DNA of 7,166 bases from contig JASLEG010000224.1 in assembly GCA_030151225.1 (NCBI GenBank), positions 1-7,166 of the forward strand. The letters are read 5' to 3'. Below are positions 1-6,003 of the stretch, piece by piece (the first letter of the stretch is position 1; each line of letters begins with the position of its first letter). This stretch comes from Burkholderia sp. (GTDB taxonomy: Bacteria > Pseudomonadota > Gammaproteobacteria > Burkholderiales > Burkholderiaceae). The position numbers and the translations under genes are program-made. A model generated the notes under the pieces. It did no database searches, was not told the origin of the DNA, and was given only the letters and a program-made list of their open reading frames with translations.

Positions 1-722
1 GGCTTGTGCTCGCGCGCGGGGCCGCCCGCGCCGGTGGCCTTCTCGGCGGACGGCCTGGCGGCCGCAGGCTGCGGCGCCGCTGCCGCGGCACCGGGCTGCG
101 CGGCCGCGAAGTGGGCGAGCTGGTTGAATTGCGACTGCAGCAGGTTCCACCAGCCCGACGGATCGAAGGCCTCCGCGCCGGGCACGGCACCCGCGGCACC
201 GGCGGCCGGCTCCGGCTCGGCATCGGCGGACGGTGCCTGCGTCTCGGCGGGCGCTTCCGCCGCCGGCTTCGAGGCGGCCTTCGGCGGCGTGGCGAACGGC
301 GAGCCCGGCGCGTTCCAGGCGCGCGCGGCGGCGTCGACTGCCGGCGCGTCCTTTGCGACGGCAGCCTCGGCAGCCGCCATCGACTCCTTCGCGAGCGTGC
401 CGAATGCCCGCAGCGTGGCGAGCGTGGCGCGCTGCACCTCGAGCGTCTGGATCGCCGACTGCAGCATGCCGAGGTTCAGCTTCAGCCACTGCTCGACCGC
501 GCGCAGATCGGTGATGCGCTTGTCGAGCTCCTCGACGCTGGACAACGGCGTCATCATGTCCGACATCGCCGACAGCGACGGCGGCATGCCGACCGGCGAG
601 GCCCCGCCGAGGCCCGCGCCGAACGGCGACATCCGCATCATGTCCCACATCCGGTCGAGCATCTCGGATGGGTTGAAACCTGCGAAGCCGGAAAACGGGT
701 TGGAGCCGGAAGCGTCGGTCAT
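1..722 (-). CDS. phaM: PhaM-type polyhydroxyalkanoate granule regulatory protein, 3' end outside window
   Basis: First 240 codons of a protein matching the PhaM family. In Ralstonia, PhaM binds and activates PHB synthase PhaC, and links granules to the nucleoid through a basic C-terminal tail. Seen here: a Met/Phe/Gly-rich N-terminus with MLDRMWDMMRMSPFG at 21-35, then a helical, coiled-coil-like core (about 62-125) containing VEELDKRITDLRAVEQWLKL (63-82). An Ala/Pro-rich low-complexity linker follows (about 126-185), then a conserved-looking patch DPSGWWNLLQSQFNQLAHF (187-205), then more Ala/Pro. The Lys/Pro/Ala-rich DNA-binding tail expected in the family lies beyond the left edge, so it cannot be confirmed. 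The start at 722 is supported by AAGGA (730-734, minus strand) 7 bases upstream; the ATG at 728 meets a stop in two codons. The gene lies downstream of the FAH gene on the same strand, across a 146-base gap holding a possible promoter. The family call is by memory of the sequence type, not a search. Confidence 0.85.
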   Translation of the reverse strand, partial: MTDASGSNPFSGFAGFNPSEMLDRMWDMMRMSPFGAGLGGASPVGMPPSLSAMSDMMTPLSSVEELDKRITDLRAVEQWLKLNLGMLQSAIQTLEVQRATLATLRAFGTLAKESMAAAEAAVAKDAPAVDAAARAWNAPGSPFATPPKAASKPAAEAPAETQAPSADAEPEPAAGAAGAVPGAEAFDPSGWWNLLQSQFNQLAHFAAAQPGAAAAAPQPAAARPSAEKATGAGGPAREHK

Positions 723-729
723 GCTGCCA

Positions 730-734
730 TCCTT
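730..734 (-). promoter_or_regulatory. Ribosome-binding site of phaM
   Basis: On the minus strand the sequence reads AAGGA, 7 bases before the ATG at 722-720. It decides the start codon among several nearby methionines. Confidence 0.7.
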
Positions 735-801
735 CGTGACGGGTTCGAGGGGAACGATTGTGATCGGGCCGCGCCGCGATGCACGGCGAGGCGCACGAGC
801 G

Positions 802-807
802 ATCATA
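802..807 (-). promoter_or_regulatory. Candidate -10 element of a phaM promoter
   Basis: The minus strand reads TATGAT within an otherwise very GC-rich 146-base gap between the FAH stop and the phaM start. It matches the sigma-70 -10 consensus at five of six positions. No good -35 is seen 16-18 bases upstream (best is a GC-rich hexamer near 825-831). Transcription would start near 795, giving a leader of about 70 bases. This suggests phaM can be expressed apart from the FAH gene. Inference from motif only. Confidence 0.4.
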
Positions 808-821
808 GCGCGCATGCGGCC

Positions 822-839
822 CGCGCGAGCGTTCGCGCG
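822..839 (-). other. GC-rich hairpin downstream of the FAH gene
   Basis: Perfect 7-bp inverted repeat with a 4-base loop (CGCGCGA, loop 829-832, TCGCGCG), about 30 bases past the FAH stop on the minus strand. It has no U-tract, so it is not a textbook intrinsic terminator. It could stall polymerase or protect the 3' end of the message, or be a by-product of CG-rich composition. Confidence 0.3.
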
Positions 840-868
840 CCGCGCCGTCGTGCCGCTCGCGCGTGCGC

Positions 869-1861
869 TCAGGCCTGGCCGTCGAGCGGCGACACCGCCT
901 GTTCGATCGCGCCGAAGATCGACTTGCCGGCCGCGTCGAGCATCTCGATGCGCACGCGGTCGCCGTAGCGCATGAATTCGGTGCTCGGCGCGCCGTGCTC
1001 GATCGTCTCGAGGCAGCGCTTCTCCGCGATGCAGCAATAGCCGCGCTTCGCGTCGCGGTTCGACACCGTGCCCGAACCGACAATCGCGCCGGCGCGCAGG
1101 TTGCGCGTGCGCGCGGCATGGGCAATCAGCTGTCCGAAGTGGAACGCCATGTCCTCGCCGGCCTCGGGGTTGCCCACCCGCTTGCCGTTCCAGTGCACCA
1201 CCAGCGGCCGCTCGAGGCGGCCCTCGCGCCAGTGTTCGCCGAGCTCGTCGGGGGTGACCGCCACCGGTGAGAAGGCCGTGGCCGGCTTGCTCTGGAAGAA
1301 GCCGAAGCCCTTCGCGAGCTCGCCCGGAATCAGGTTGCGCAGCGACACGTCGTTCACGAGCATCACGAGCCGCACCGCGCGCAGCGCCTCGTCGGGTGCC
1401 GTGCCCATCGACACGTCGCCGGTCACCACCGCCACCTCGGCCTCGAAGTCGATGCCCCATTCCTCGGATGCGCACACGATGTCGTCGCGCGCGCCGAGGA
1501 AATCGTCGCTGCCGCCCTGGTACATCAGCGGATCGACGCGAAACTCGGGCGGCATCTCGGCACCGCGCGCGCGACGTACCAGCTCGACGTGGTTCAGGTA
1601 GGCCGAGCCGTCCGCCCACTGATACGCGCGCGGCAGCGGCGCCATGCAGTCGCCGGGCTCGAACGCGAACGCACGGCGCGCGCGGCCGTGATTGAGCGCG
1701 TCGTACAGCTCGCGAAGCTGCGGCGCGTGGAACGCCCAGTCGTCGAGCACGCGCTGCAGGGTGGGCGCGATCGTGTCGGCGATCGCGGCCGTCTGCAGGT
1801 CGCGCGACACCACGATCAGTTGGCCGTCGCGCGTGCCGTCCTTCAGCGAAGCAAGTTTCAT
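869..1861 (-). CDS. Fumarylacetoacetate hydrolase (FAH) family protein
   Basis: 330-aa cytoplasmic enzyme of the FAH superfamily, metal-dependent enzymes that hydrolyse, hydrate or decarboxylate beta-diketo and 2-keto acids, often in aromatic catabolism. Seen: an N-terminal part beginning MKLASLKDGTRDGQLIVVSR, then the catalytic fold from about residue 75. Likely metal ligands are the E-x-E pair E140/E142 (in DFEAEVAVV) and D171 (in LVNDVSLRN). Other family-like segments are GFGFFQSKPATAFSP (185-199, K192) and GSGTVSN (262-268), resembling the active-site lysine and glycine loop of the family. The length fits bacterial single-chain forms and is shorter than the roughly 420-aa true fumarylacetoacetases, so an exact tyrosine-pathway role is unproven. 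Start at 1861 because the protein similarity begins there; the frame stays open far upstream only through composition. No strong Shine-Dalgarno is visible. Divergent from the IclR gene, its likely regulator. Confidence 0.88.
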   Translation of the reverse strand: MKLASLKDGTRDGQLIVVSRDLQTAAIADTIAPTLQRVLDDWAFHAPQLRELYDALNHGRARRAFAFEPGDCMAPLPRAYQWADGSAYLNHVELVRRARGAEMPPEFRVDPLMYQGGSDDFLGARDDIVCASEEWGIDFEAEVAVVTGDVSMGTAPDEALRAVRLVMLVNDVSLRNLIPGELAKGFGFFQSKPATAFSPVAVTPDELGEHWREGRLERPLVVHWNGKRVGNPEAGEDMAFHFGQLIAHAARTRNLRAGAIVGSGTVSNRDAKRGYCCIAEKRCLETIEHGAPSTEFMRYGDRVRIEMLDAAGKSIFGAIEQAVSPLDGQA

Positions 1862-1898
1862 GGGGCTGGTTACCGTGTAGTGACGATGAAGGGAATCT

Positions 1899-1927
1899 AT
1901 TTTACGATGGTGAATCCACGCGGCGAA
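1899..1927 (-). promoter_or_regulatory. Candidate promoter of the FAH gene
   Basis: On the minus strand, TTCGCC (1922-1927) and TAAAAT (1899-1904) are separated by 17 bases. The -10 matches five of six consensus positions and lies in the only AT-rich patch of the FAH/IclR intergenic region. The predicted start near 1892 gives a leader of about 31 bases. A direct repeat GAATC (1893-1897 and 1912-1916) flanks the -10 and could be part of an operator, though five-base repeats are weak evidence. Confidence 0.45.
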
Positions 1928-2002
1928 GGGCGTCCGTCCGGCCCGTGCCGGCCCGCCCGCGCCGCATCCCGATCCGCCCGCCTCTCCAACGCCATTCCAT
2001 CC

Positions 2003-2854
2003 ATGTCCGACACCGACGATCTCGCCGACGATGCAGCCGATGCCCACGAGGACGGCGCCGAGGAAAAGGTACGCTCCGGCATCCAGTCGATCGAGGTGGG
2101 CTTCCGGCTGCTCGACGTGCTGACCCAGGAGCCGCGCGCGATGATGCTGCGCGACCTCGCGCAGCGCGCGCAGATGAGCCCGGCCAAGGCGCACCGCTAT
2201 CTGGTCAGCTTCCAGCGGCTCGGCGCGGTCGCCCAGGATCCCGTGTCGGGCCGCTACGAGCTCGGCGGCTTCGCGCTGCAGATGGGGCTCGCGCGGCTTG
2301 CGCGGGTGGACGGCGTGAAGCTCGCGCGGCTCGCGCTGGCCGCGCTGCGCGACGAGCTCGACCTGACCGTGGGCATCGCCGTGTGGGGCAACCAGGGGCC
2401 GACCGTCGTGCACTGGATGGAATCGAGCCACCCGGCCAAGGCCTCGCTGAAGCTCGGCGACGTGATGCCGCTGCTCGGCTCCGCCACCGGGCTGCTGTTC
2501 GCCGCGTACCTGCCGCGCAGCAAGACGGCCGCGATGCTCGAGCGCGAACTGGCCGATGCACGTCGCACGTCGCATCGCGACGGCCCGCGCTCGCTGGCCG
2601 AGGTCGAGGCGCTGCTCGACGAGGTGCGCCGCCACCAGGCCGCGCGGGTCGAGGGCGTGCTGCTGCCCACCATCCACGCGTTCTGCATGCCCGTGTTCGA
2701 CGCGCTGGGCGAGCTGTCGCTCGGGCTCATCGCACTCGGTCACGAAGGCTCGTTCGACGTGTCCTGGGGCGGCGAGATCGACCGCGCGATGCGTGAGTGC
2801 GCACGCAAGCTGTCGTACGAAATCGGCTACAGCGCCACGCCGCGCGATGCCTGA
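2003..2854 (+). CDS. IclR-family transcriptional regulator
   Basis: 283-aa DNA-binding regulator. Seen: an acidic N-terminal tail (1-22), then a winged helix-turn-helix (about 24-90) with IQSIEVGFRLLDVL, MLRDLAQRAQMSPAKAHRYL and wing RYELGGFALQMGL. The C-terminal IclR effector domain (about 105-275) has the family-like LGSATGLLFAAYLP (158-171) and CMPVFDALGELSLGLIALG (228-246). IclR proteins bind a small organic acid through the C-terminal domain and repress or activate adjacent catabolic genes. The divergent FAH gene is the obvious candidate target, and autoregulation is common in the family. Start choice is uncertain: 2003 gives a normal family length and avoids a low-complexity extension, but has no clear Shine-Dalgarno. 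In-frame ATGs at 1886 and 1907 lie inside the probable FAH promoter and would add 39 or 32 residues. The ligand is unknown. Confidence 0.9.
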   Translation: MSDTDDLADDAADAHEDGAEEKVRSGIQSIEVGFRLLDVLTQEPRAMMLRDLAQRAQMSPAKAHRYLVSFQRLGAVAQDPVSGRYELGGFALQMGLARLARVDGVKLARLALAALRDELDLTVGIAVWGNQGPTVVHWMESSHPAKASLKLGDVMPLLGSATGLLFAAYLPRSKTAAMLERELADARRTSHRDGPRSLAEVEALLDEVRRHQAARVEGVLLPTIHAFCMPVFDALGELSLGLIALGHEGSFDVSWGGEIDRAMRECARKLSYEIGYSATPRDA

Positions 2855-2896
2855 GGCGGGCGCGGCGCGCGAACCATCGCGGCGCATCGCGGTCGG

Positions 2897-2906
2897 ACCG
2901 ATCGGT
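2897..2906. repeat. 10-bp perfect palindrome ACCGATCGGT
   Basis: Perfect palindrome 43 bases after the IclR stop. It is too short for a terminator and lacks a T-run. Could be an operator half-site pair or chance. Confidence 0.3.
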
Positions 2907-2942
2907 GGCGCGTAGTCGCCGCTCATGATTCGGGAATGCCGC

Positions 2943-2970
2943 TTGCTGACTGCAGGTTGTCAGCTGAAAT
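2943..2970 (+). promoter_or_regulatory. Candidate promoter with dyad, upstream of the DUF3108 gene
   Basis: TTGCTG (2943-2948) and TGAAAT (2965-2970) are separated by 16 bases. The inverted repeat GCTGAC (2945-2950) / GTCAGC (2959-2964), with an 8-base loop, fills the space between them. A repressor bound there would block polymerase. The match to consensus is partial (3/6 and 4/6), so the call is tentative. A start near 2977 would leave a leader of about 50 bases before 3027. Confidence 0.3.
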
Positions 2971-3026
2971 ACGCCGATCCCGATCACCCAGCCGTTCCGT
3001 TACCGCTTCCTCACACGATTCGTTCG

Positions 3027-4262
3027 ATGCCGACCTCGCCCGCCCCCGAAGCGACTCGCCCGATGCCGCGCCATGCGCTGCGCATCGCGCTGACGCTCGT
3101 CGTCGTGGTGCTGCTGCACCTCGCGGCGGGGCTGTGGTTCGCCGGCTACCGCGCGCCGGCCAATCCCGACCCGCGCGACGACACGCCGGTCGAGGTCGAT
3201 CTGCTCAAGCCGCAGCCGATCGAGCGGGCGCCGGCGCCGGCACCCGCTCCGGCCCCGGCGCCCGCCCCTGCCCATCGGGCGGCGCCACCCGCTGCGCCCA
3301 CGCCGCCCGCTCGCACCGAACCGGTGCTCGCCACCCCTCAGGCGTCGCCCGTCGCCACCACGCCTTCGGCCGCACCTACCGAGTCCGCCCCGGGGCCGGC
3401 GTCCGGCGCCGCGGCCACCAGCGCGGCCAGCGCCAAGGCCGCCAGCGCGGCCGTGCCCGCGTCGGCACCGGCGGCGGGCGCGACGTTCATCCCGCCGCCA
3501 TCGGGCGATCTCCATTACGGCGCCTACTTCAACGGCAACCTGAACGGCACCGCCACGATCCACTGGATCACCGCGGGCGACCGCTATCGCCTGTCGATCG
3601 AGATCCCGGTGCCGTTCGTCGGCCCTTACACCTACGAAAGCCTCGGCCGCATCGACGCGTTCGGCATCGCGCCGGACCGCTACACCGAGCAGCGCGGCCG
3701 CCGCCCCGCCGACATCGCGATCTTCAACCGCCACACGCACCAGATCGTGTTCACCAAGACGCCCGATTCGCTCGCGCTGGCCGACGGCACGCAGGACCGC
3801 TTCAGCCTGCTGATGCAGCTGTCGGGCCTCGTGCACGGCGCGCCGGCCACCTACAAGCCCGGCGTGGCGCGCGAATTCCTCGTGATCGACAACAACAGCG
3901 GCGAAACCTGGCCGATCGTCACGATCGGCGACGAGACGATCCGCACCGCGACCAGCTCGCTCGAGACCCGCCATTTCCGCCGCCTGCCGCGCCGCGCGGG
4001 CGACACGCGCCGCATCGACATCTGGCTCGCGCCATCGCTCGACTGGCTGCCGGTGCGGCTCGTGCAGACCGAGCCGAACGGCACCGAGATCGAGCTGCTG
4101 TGGCAGGGTCGCGACGCGCCGACGATCGGCCTCGGCTACGACGAAGCGGCGAACGATCCCGCGGCGGCCTCAGGCACGGCCGCGGCACCGGCCTCGGCCC
4201 CCGTCGCATCGGCGCCGCGAGCCGCCGCGTCGTCGGCAAACCCCGCCTCGCAGCCCCGGTAA
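3027..4262 (+). CDS. DUF3108 domain protein with TonB-like N-terminal anchor
   Basis: 411-aa envelope protein of unknown function. Seen: a short basic N-terminus, one hydrophobic helix (about 17-39, ALRIALTLVVVVLLHLAAGL), then the segment DDTPVEVDLLKPQP, like the region after the anchor of TonB-type proteins. A long Pro/Ala-rich spacer follows (66-158, including seven Ala-Pro pairs at 68-81). The C-terminal globular beta-rich domain (about 158-370) resembles DUF3108, with HYGAYFNGNLNGTATIHW, YTYESLGRIDAFGIAPDRY and LPVRLVQTEPNGTEIELLWQ. A low-complexity Ala/Ser tail (371-411) ends it. The layout suggests an inner-membrane anchor with a periplasmic domain. DUF3108 has no established biochemistry that I know of. 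Start 3027 is chosen over an in-frame ATG at 2925, whose extra 34 residues overlap a possible promoter; ATG 3063 is also possible. None has a good Shine-Dalgarno. It lies 172 bases past the IclR gene, so it is probably a separate unit. Confidence 0.8.
   Translation: MPTSPAPEATRPMPRHALRIALTLVVVVLLHLAAGLWFAGYRAPANPDPRDDTPVEVDLLKPQPIERAPAPAPAPAPAPAPAHRAAPPAAPTPPARTEPVLATPQASPVATTPSAAPTESAPGPASGAAATSAASAKAASAAVPASAPAAGATFIPPPSGDLHYGAYFNGNLNGTATIHWITAGDRYRLSIEIPVPFVGPYTYESLGRIDAFGIAPDRYTEQRGRRPADIAIFNRHTHQIVFTKTPDSLALADGTQDRFSLLMQLSGLVHGAPATYKPGVAREFLVIDNNSGETWPIVTIGDETIRTATSSLETRHFRRLPRRAGDTRRIDIWLAPSLDWLPVRLVQTEPNGTEIELLWQGRDAPTIGLGYDEAANDPAAASGTAAAPASAPVASAPRAAASSANPASQPR
3228..3272 (+). repeat. 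Ala-Pro dipeptide-coding repeat
   Basis: Forty-five bases encode residues 68-82 of the DUF3108 protein, an unbroken alternation of Ala and Pro. Codons vary (GCG, GCC, GCA, GCT; CCG, CCC), so this is a protein-level repeat kept by selection or old expansion, not a fresh slippage tract. Such stretches form stiff extended spacers in periplasmic TonB-like proteins. Confidence 0.75.
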
Positions 4263-4325
4263 TTTCTGCCGTTTTTGAACGACCTGCGCACTTGCCCCCG
4301 GCACAGGTAAACTTGCGTCACAGTG

Positions 4326-4341
4326 TTGACAAAGATTGACA
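4326..4341 (+). repeat. Tandem TTGACA repeat, 10-bp period
   Basis: TTGACA occurs at 4326-4331 and again at 4336-4341, exactly one helical turn apart. Each is a perfect sigma-70 -35 consensus, but no -10 lies 16-18 bases downstream of either copy. Same-face spacing also suits a protein-binding site. Function unproven. Confidence 0.6.
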
Positions 4342-4404
4342 ACCCTTTTCGTCCACCGGAGGAGAATCGGAAGCGTTTCATCGATATCGGCCTCAAAACC
4401 GATG

Positions 4405-4424
4405 CGCCCGGTGCCACACGGGCG
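4405..4424 (+). other. 6-bp GC hairpin in leader
   Basis: CGCCCG and CGGGCG pair perfectly around an 8-base loop (4411-4418). No T-run follows, so it is not a terminator. It may shape the leader RNA of the DUF3567 gene. Confidence 0.35.
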
Positions 4425-4497
4425 TGCAGCGCCAACCCCTTGAAACCGGCCAGGCCCGCCCCACCTTCGGAGCATTCGGCCTGACAGCCACAGCAAA

Positions 4498-4503
4498 GAG
4501 GAG
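4498..4503 (+). promoter_or_regulatory. Strong ribosome-binding site of the DUF3567 gene
   Basis: GAGGAG sits 7 bases before the ATG at 4511. This is the best Shine-Dalgarno in the window. It decides the start against the longer in-frame GTG at 4424. Confidence 0.8.
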
Positions 4504-4510
4504 TGCCGCC

Positions 4511-4768
4511 ATGCAAATGATCTACAACAGCCCTAACTACTGCGTCGTCGAGTTCGCTCCGCAAGTCGGCCATCACGCGATGAATTCCGGTGGCTACGAG
4601 ATCGTGGACAAGAACGCGCAACGCGAGATCTTCATCGAAGGCGACCTTGCTGCGCGCTTTCGCGAGCATGTCCGGCAGCTGATCGAGGAGGAGCCGTCGC
4701 TCGACGAGGTCGACGAATTCCTCGGCCAGTTCGACAGCCTCATGACCCAACCGGTGGTACTGCACTAG
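4511..4768 (+). CDS. Small DUF3567 family protein
   Basis: 85-aa protein, MQMIYNSPNYCVVEF at the start, recognised as DUF3567, a family I know from Burkholderiales. It has no signal peptide or membrane segment, so it should be cytoplasmic. The N-terminal half (about 1-42) looks beta-rich (YCVVEF, GYEIVDKNAQREIFIEG). The C-terminal half (45-78) is predicted helical and acidic (ARFREHVRQLIEEEP, LDEVDEFLGQFDSL). Function is unknown. The strong ribosome-binding site and its own terminator suggest a well-expressed monocistronic gene. It is followed by the methionine synthase genes, but the terminator and separate promoter between them argue against a single operon. Confidence 0.88.
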   Translation: MQMIYNSPNYCVVEFAPQVGHHAMNSGGYEIVDKNAQREIFIEGDLAARFREHVRQLIEEEPSLDEVDEFLGQFDSLMTQPVVLH

Positions 4769-4825
4769 CCCGCGGCCGGGCGGCCGCACTCTGCCGCCCG
4801 CCTCCGTCGCCGCCCCGCACGACCG

Positions 4826-4857
4826 AACCCCCGCCCGGCCTGCCGCGCGGGGGTTTT
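4826..4857 (+). terminator. Intrinsic terminator after the DUF3567 gene
   Basis: The arms AACCCCCGC (4826-4834) and GCGGGGGTT (4847-4855) form a perfect 9-bp stem with a 12-base loop, running into TTTT (4854-4857). It lies 58 bases past the DUF3567 stop and separates it from metH. Confidence 0.85.
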
Positions 4858-4875
4858 CCATGGCGCCCGCCGCGC

Positions 4876-4905
4876 CGGACGGCGGCGCCCCGCACCCGCT
4901 ACAAT
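4876..4905 (+). promoter_or_regulatory. Candidate promoter of the metH genes
   Basis: TACAAT (4900-4905) matches the -10 consensus at five of six positions. CGGACG (4876-4881) is a weak -35 at an 18-base spacing. A start near 4912 would give a leader of only about 27 bases, too short for a SAM or SAH riboswitch. Its position just after the terminator supports a new transcription unit. Confidence 0.5.
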
Positions 4906-4938
4906 GGCGGTTTTCCGTCCCAGCCCGCGCCGCCCGTC

Positions 4939-6003
4939 ATGTCGATCCCCTCGCCCGTCCGCCTCGCTCCCGCCGCGCCCTACACGCGCGGCGCCGACCT
5001 GCCCGCGCTGCTCGCCAGCCGGATCCTGATCCTCGACGGCGCGATGGGCACCATGATCCAGCAGTACAAGTTCGACGAGGCCGCCTATCGCGGCGCGCGC
5101 TTCGCCGACTTCACGCGCGACATCAAGGGCAACAACGAGCTGCTGTCGCTCACGCAGCCCGACACGATCCGCGAGATCCACGCGCAGTATTTCGCCGCGG
5201 GCGCCGACATCGTCGAGACCAACACCTTCGGCGCCACCACCGTCGCGCAGGCCGACTACGAGATGGAACACCTGGTGGTGGAGATGAACGTCGAATCGGC
5301 GCGGCTCGCGCGCGAGGCGGCGCTCAAGTACGCGACGCCCGACAAGCCGCGCTTCGTGGCCGGCGCGATCGGGCCGACGCCGAAGACGGCGAGCATCTCG
5401 CCCGACGTGAACGACCCCGGCGCGCGCAACGTCACCTACGACGAGCTGCGCGATGCGTATTACCAGCAGGCGAAGGCGCTGCTCGACGGCGGCGTGGACC
5501 TGTTCCTGGTCGAGACGATCTTCGACACGCTGAACGCGAAAGCCGCGCTGTTCGCGCTCGACCAGCTGTTCGAGGATACCGGCGAGCGCCTGCCGATCAT
5601 GATCTCGGGCACCGTGACCGACGCGTCGGGCCGGATCCTGTCGGGCCAGACGGTCGAGGCCTTCTGGAATTCCCTGCGCCACGCGAGACCGCTGACCTTC
5701 GGCCTGAACTGCGCGCTCGGCGCGGCGCTGATGCGCCCGTACATCGCCGAGCTGGCCAAGCTGTGCGACACCTACGTGTCCTGCTACCCGAACGCGGGCC
5801 TGCCGAACCCGATGGCCGACACCGGCTTCGACGAAACCCCCGACGTCACCTCGCGCCTGCTCAAGGAATTCGCGCAGGCCGGCCTCGTGAATCTGGCCGG
5901 CGGCTGCTGCGGCACCACGCCCGCGCACATCGCCGAGATCGCGAAGGCGCTGGCCGAGGTGAAGCCGCGCCGCTGGCCGTCGCATTACGGCGACGCGGCC
6001 TGA
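4939..6003 (+). CDS. metH: Methionine synthase, homocysteine-binding subunit (split MetH, N-terminal module)
   Basis: 354-aa protein equal to the first module (about residues 1-325) of cobalamin-dependent methionine synthase, a TIM barrel that holds homocysteine on zinc for methyl transfer from methylcobalamin. Seen: LILDGAMGTMIQQY (30-43 region), DIKGNNELLSLTQP (61-74), GADIVETNTFGATTVAQADY (88-107), SISPDVNDP (152-160), and ISGTVTDASGRILSGQT (222-238). The three zinc cysteines are present: C258 in GLNCALG, and C323/C324 in GGCCGTTP. The chain stops where E. coli MetH would enter the linker to the folate module; the rest is encoded by the next gene, 91 bases downstream in another frame. The start at 4939 leaves a 20-residue N-terminal extension and has no visible Shine-Dalgarno. 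Catalysis needs the cobalamin module in the second protein. Stand-alone use of another methyl donor is possible but less likely given the neighbour. Confidence 0.93.
   Translation: MSIPSPVRLAPAAPYTRGADLPALLASRILILDGAMGTMIQQYKFDEAAYRGARFADFTRDIKGNNELLSLTQPDTIREIHAQYFAAGADIVETNTFGATTVAQADYEMEHLVVEMNVESARLAREAALKYATPDKPRFVAGAIGPTPKTASISPDVNDPGARNVTYDELRDAYYQQAKALLDGGVDLFLVETIFDTLNAKAALFALDQLFEDTGERLPIMISGTVTDASGRILSGQTVEAFWNSLRHARPLTFGLNCALGAALMRPYIAELAKLCDTYVSCYPNAGLPNPMADTGFDETPDVTSRLLKEFAQAGLVNLAGGCCGTTPAHIAEIAKALAEVKPRRWPSHYGDAA

Larger units (their letters stand above)
4263..4510 (+). other. Gene-free stretch: probable long 5' leader of the DUF3567 gene
   Basis: No credible protein-coding frame lies in these 248 bases. 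A -10-like TAAACT (4308-4313) has no good -35 at normal spacing. A tandem TTGACA pair (4326-4331, 4336-4341) follows. GGAGGAG (4358-4364 region) resembles a ribosome-binding site but no ATG, GTG or TTG start lies at the right distance. Possible hairpins: ATCGG/CCGAT (about 4386-4403), CGCCCG (4405-4410)/CGGGCG (4419-4424) and CAGGCC (4451-4456)/GGCCTG (4478-4483). A 13-codon frame (4402-4443) has no ribosome-binding site. I recognise no known riboswitch. Confidence 0.4.

Noticed and set aside
4..975. Long plus-strand frames across the phaM region.
   Set aside because: Ala/Arg/Gly-rich translations without domains, antisense to the recognisable PhaM protein.
1862..2926. A minus-strand frame stays open for more than 1 kb upstream of the FAH start, as if the protein were 685 aa.
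   Set aside because: It lies antisense to the well-supported IclR gene, its translation is low-complexity and Arg/His-rich, and FAH similarity begins at 1861. It is a shadow of GC codon bias.
2925..3026. N-terminal extension of the DUF3108 protein from ATG 2925.
   Set aside because: It overlaps a candidate promoter and dyad, has no Shine-Dalgarno, and would put a non-signal-like stretch before the membrane anchor.
4299..4316. Sigma-54-like promoter (CGGCAC then TTGC) upstream of the DUF3567 gene.
   Set aside because: The distance from GG to GC is 3 bases longer than the strict sigma-54 spacing, and the first box is imperfect.
4355..4430. Possible SAH riboswitch in the leader because of a GGAGGAG motif and nearby metH.
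   Set aside because: The conserved core following the motif (GCGCTGC-like) and the paired GGCTCGG element are absent, and a terminator separates this leader from metH.
4402..4443. 13-codon leader peptide frame.
   Set aside because: No ribosome-binding site, no run of regulatory codons such as Met, and the frame is short enough to be chance.
4424..4510. GTG start at 4424 giving a 114-aa version of the DUF3567 protein.
   Set aside because: The GAGGAG 7 bases before ATG 4511 and the family N-terminus MQMIYNSP favour the short form.
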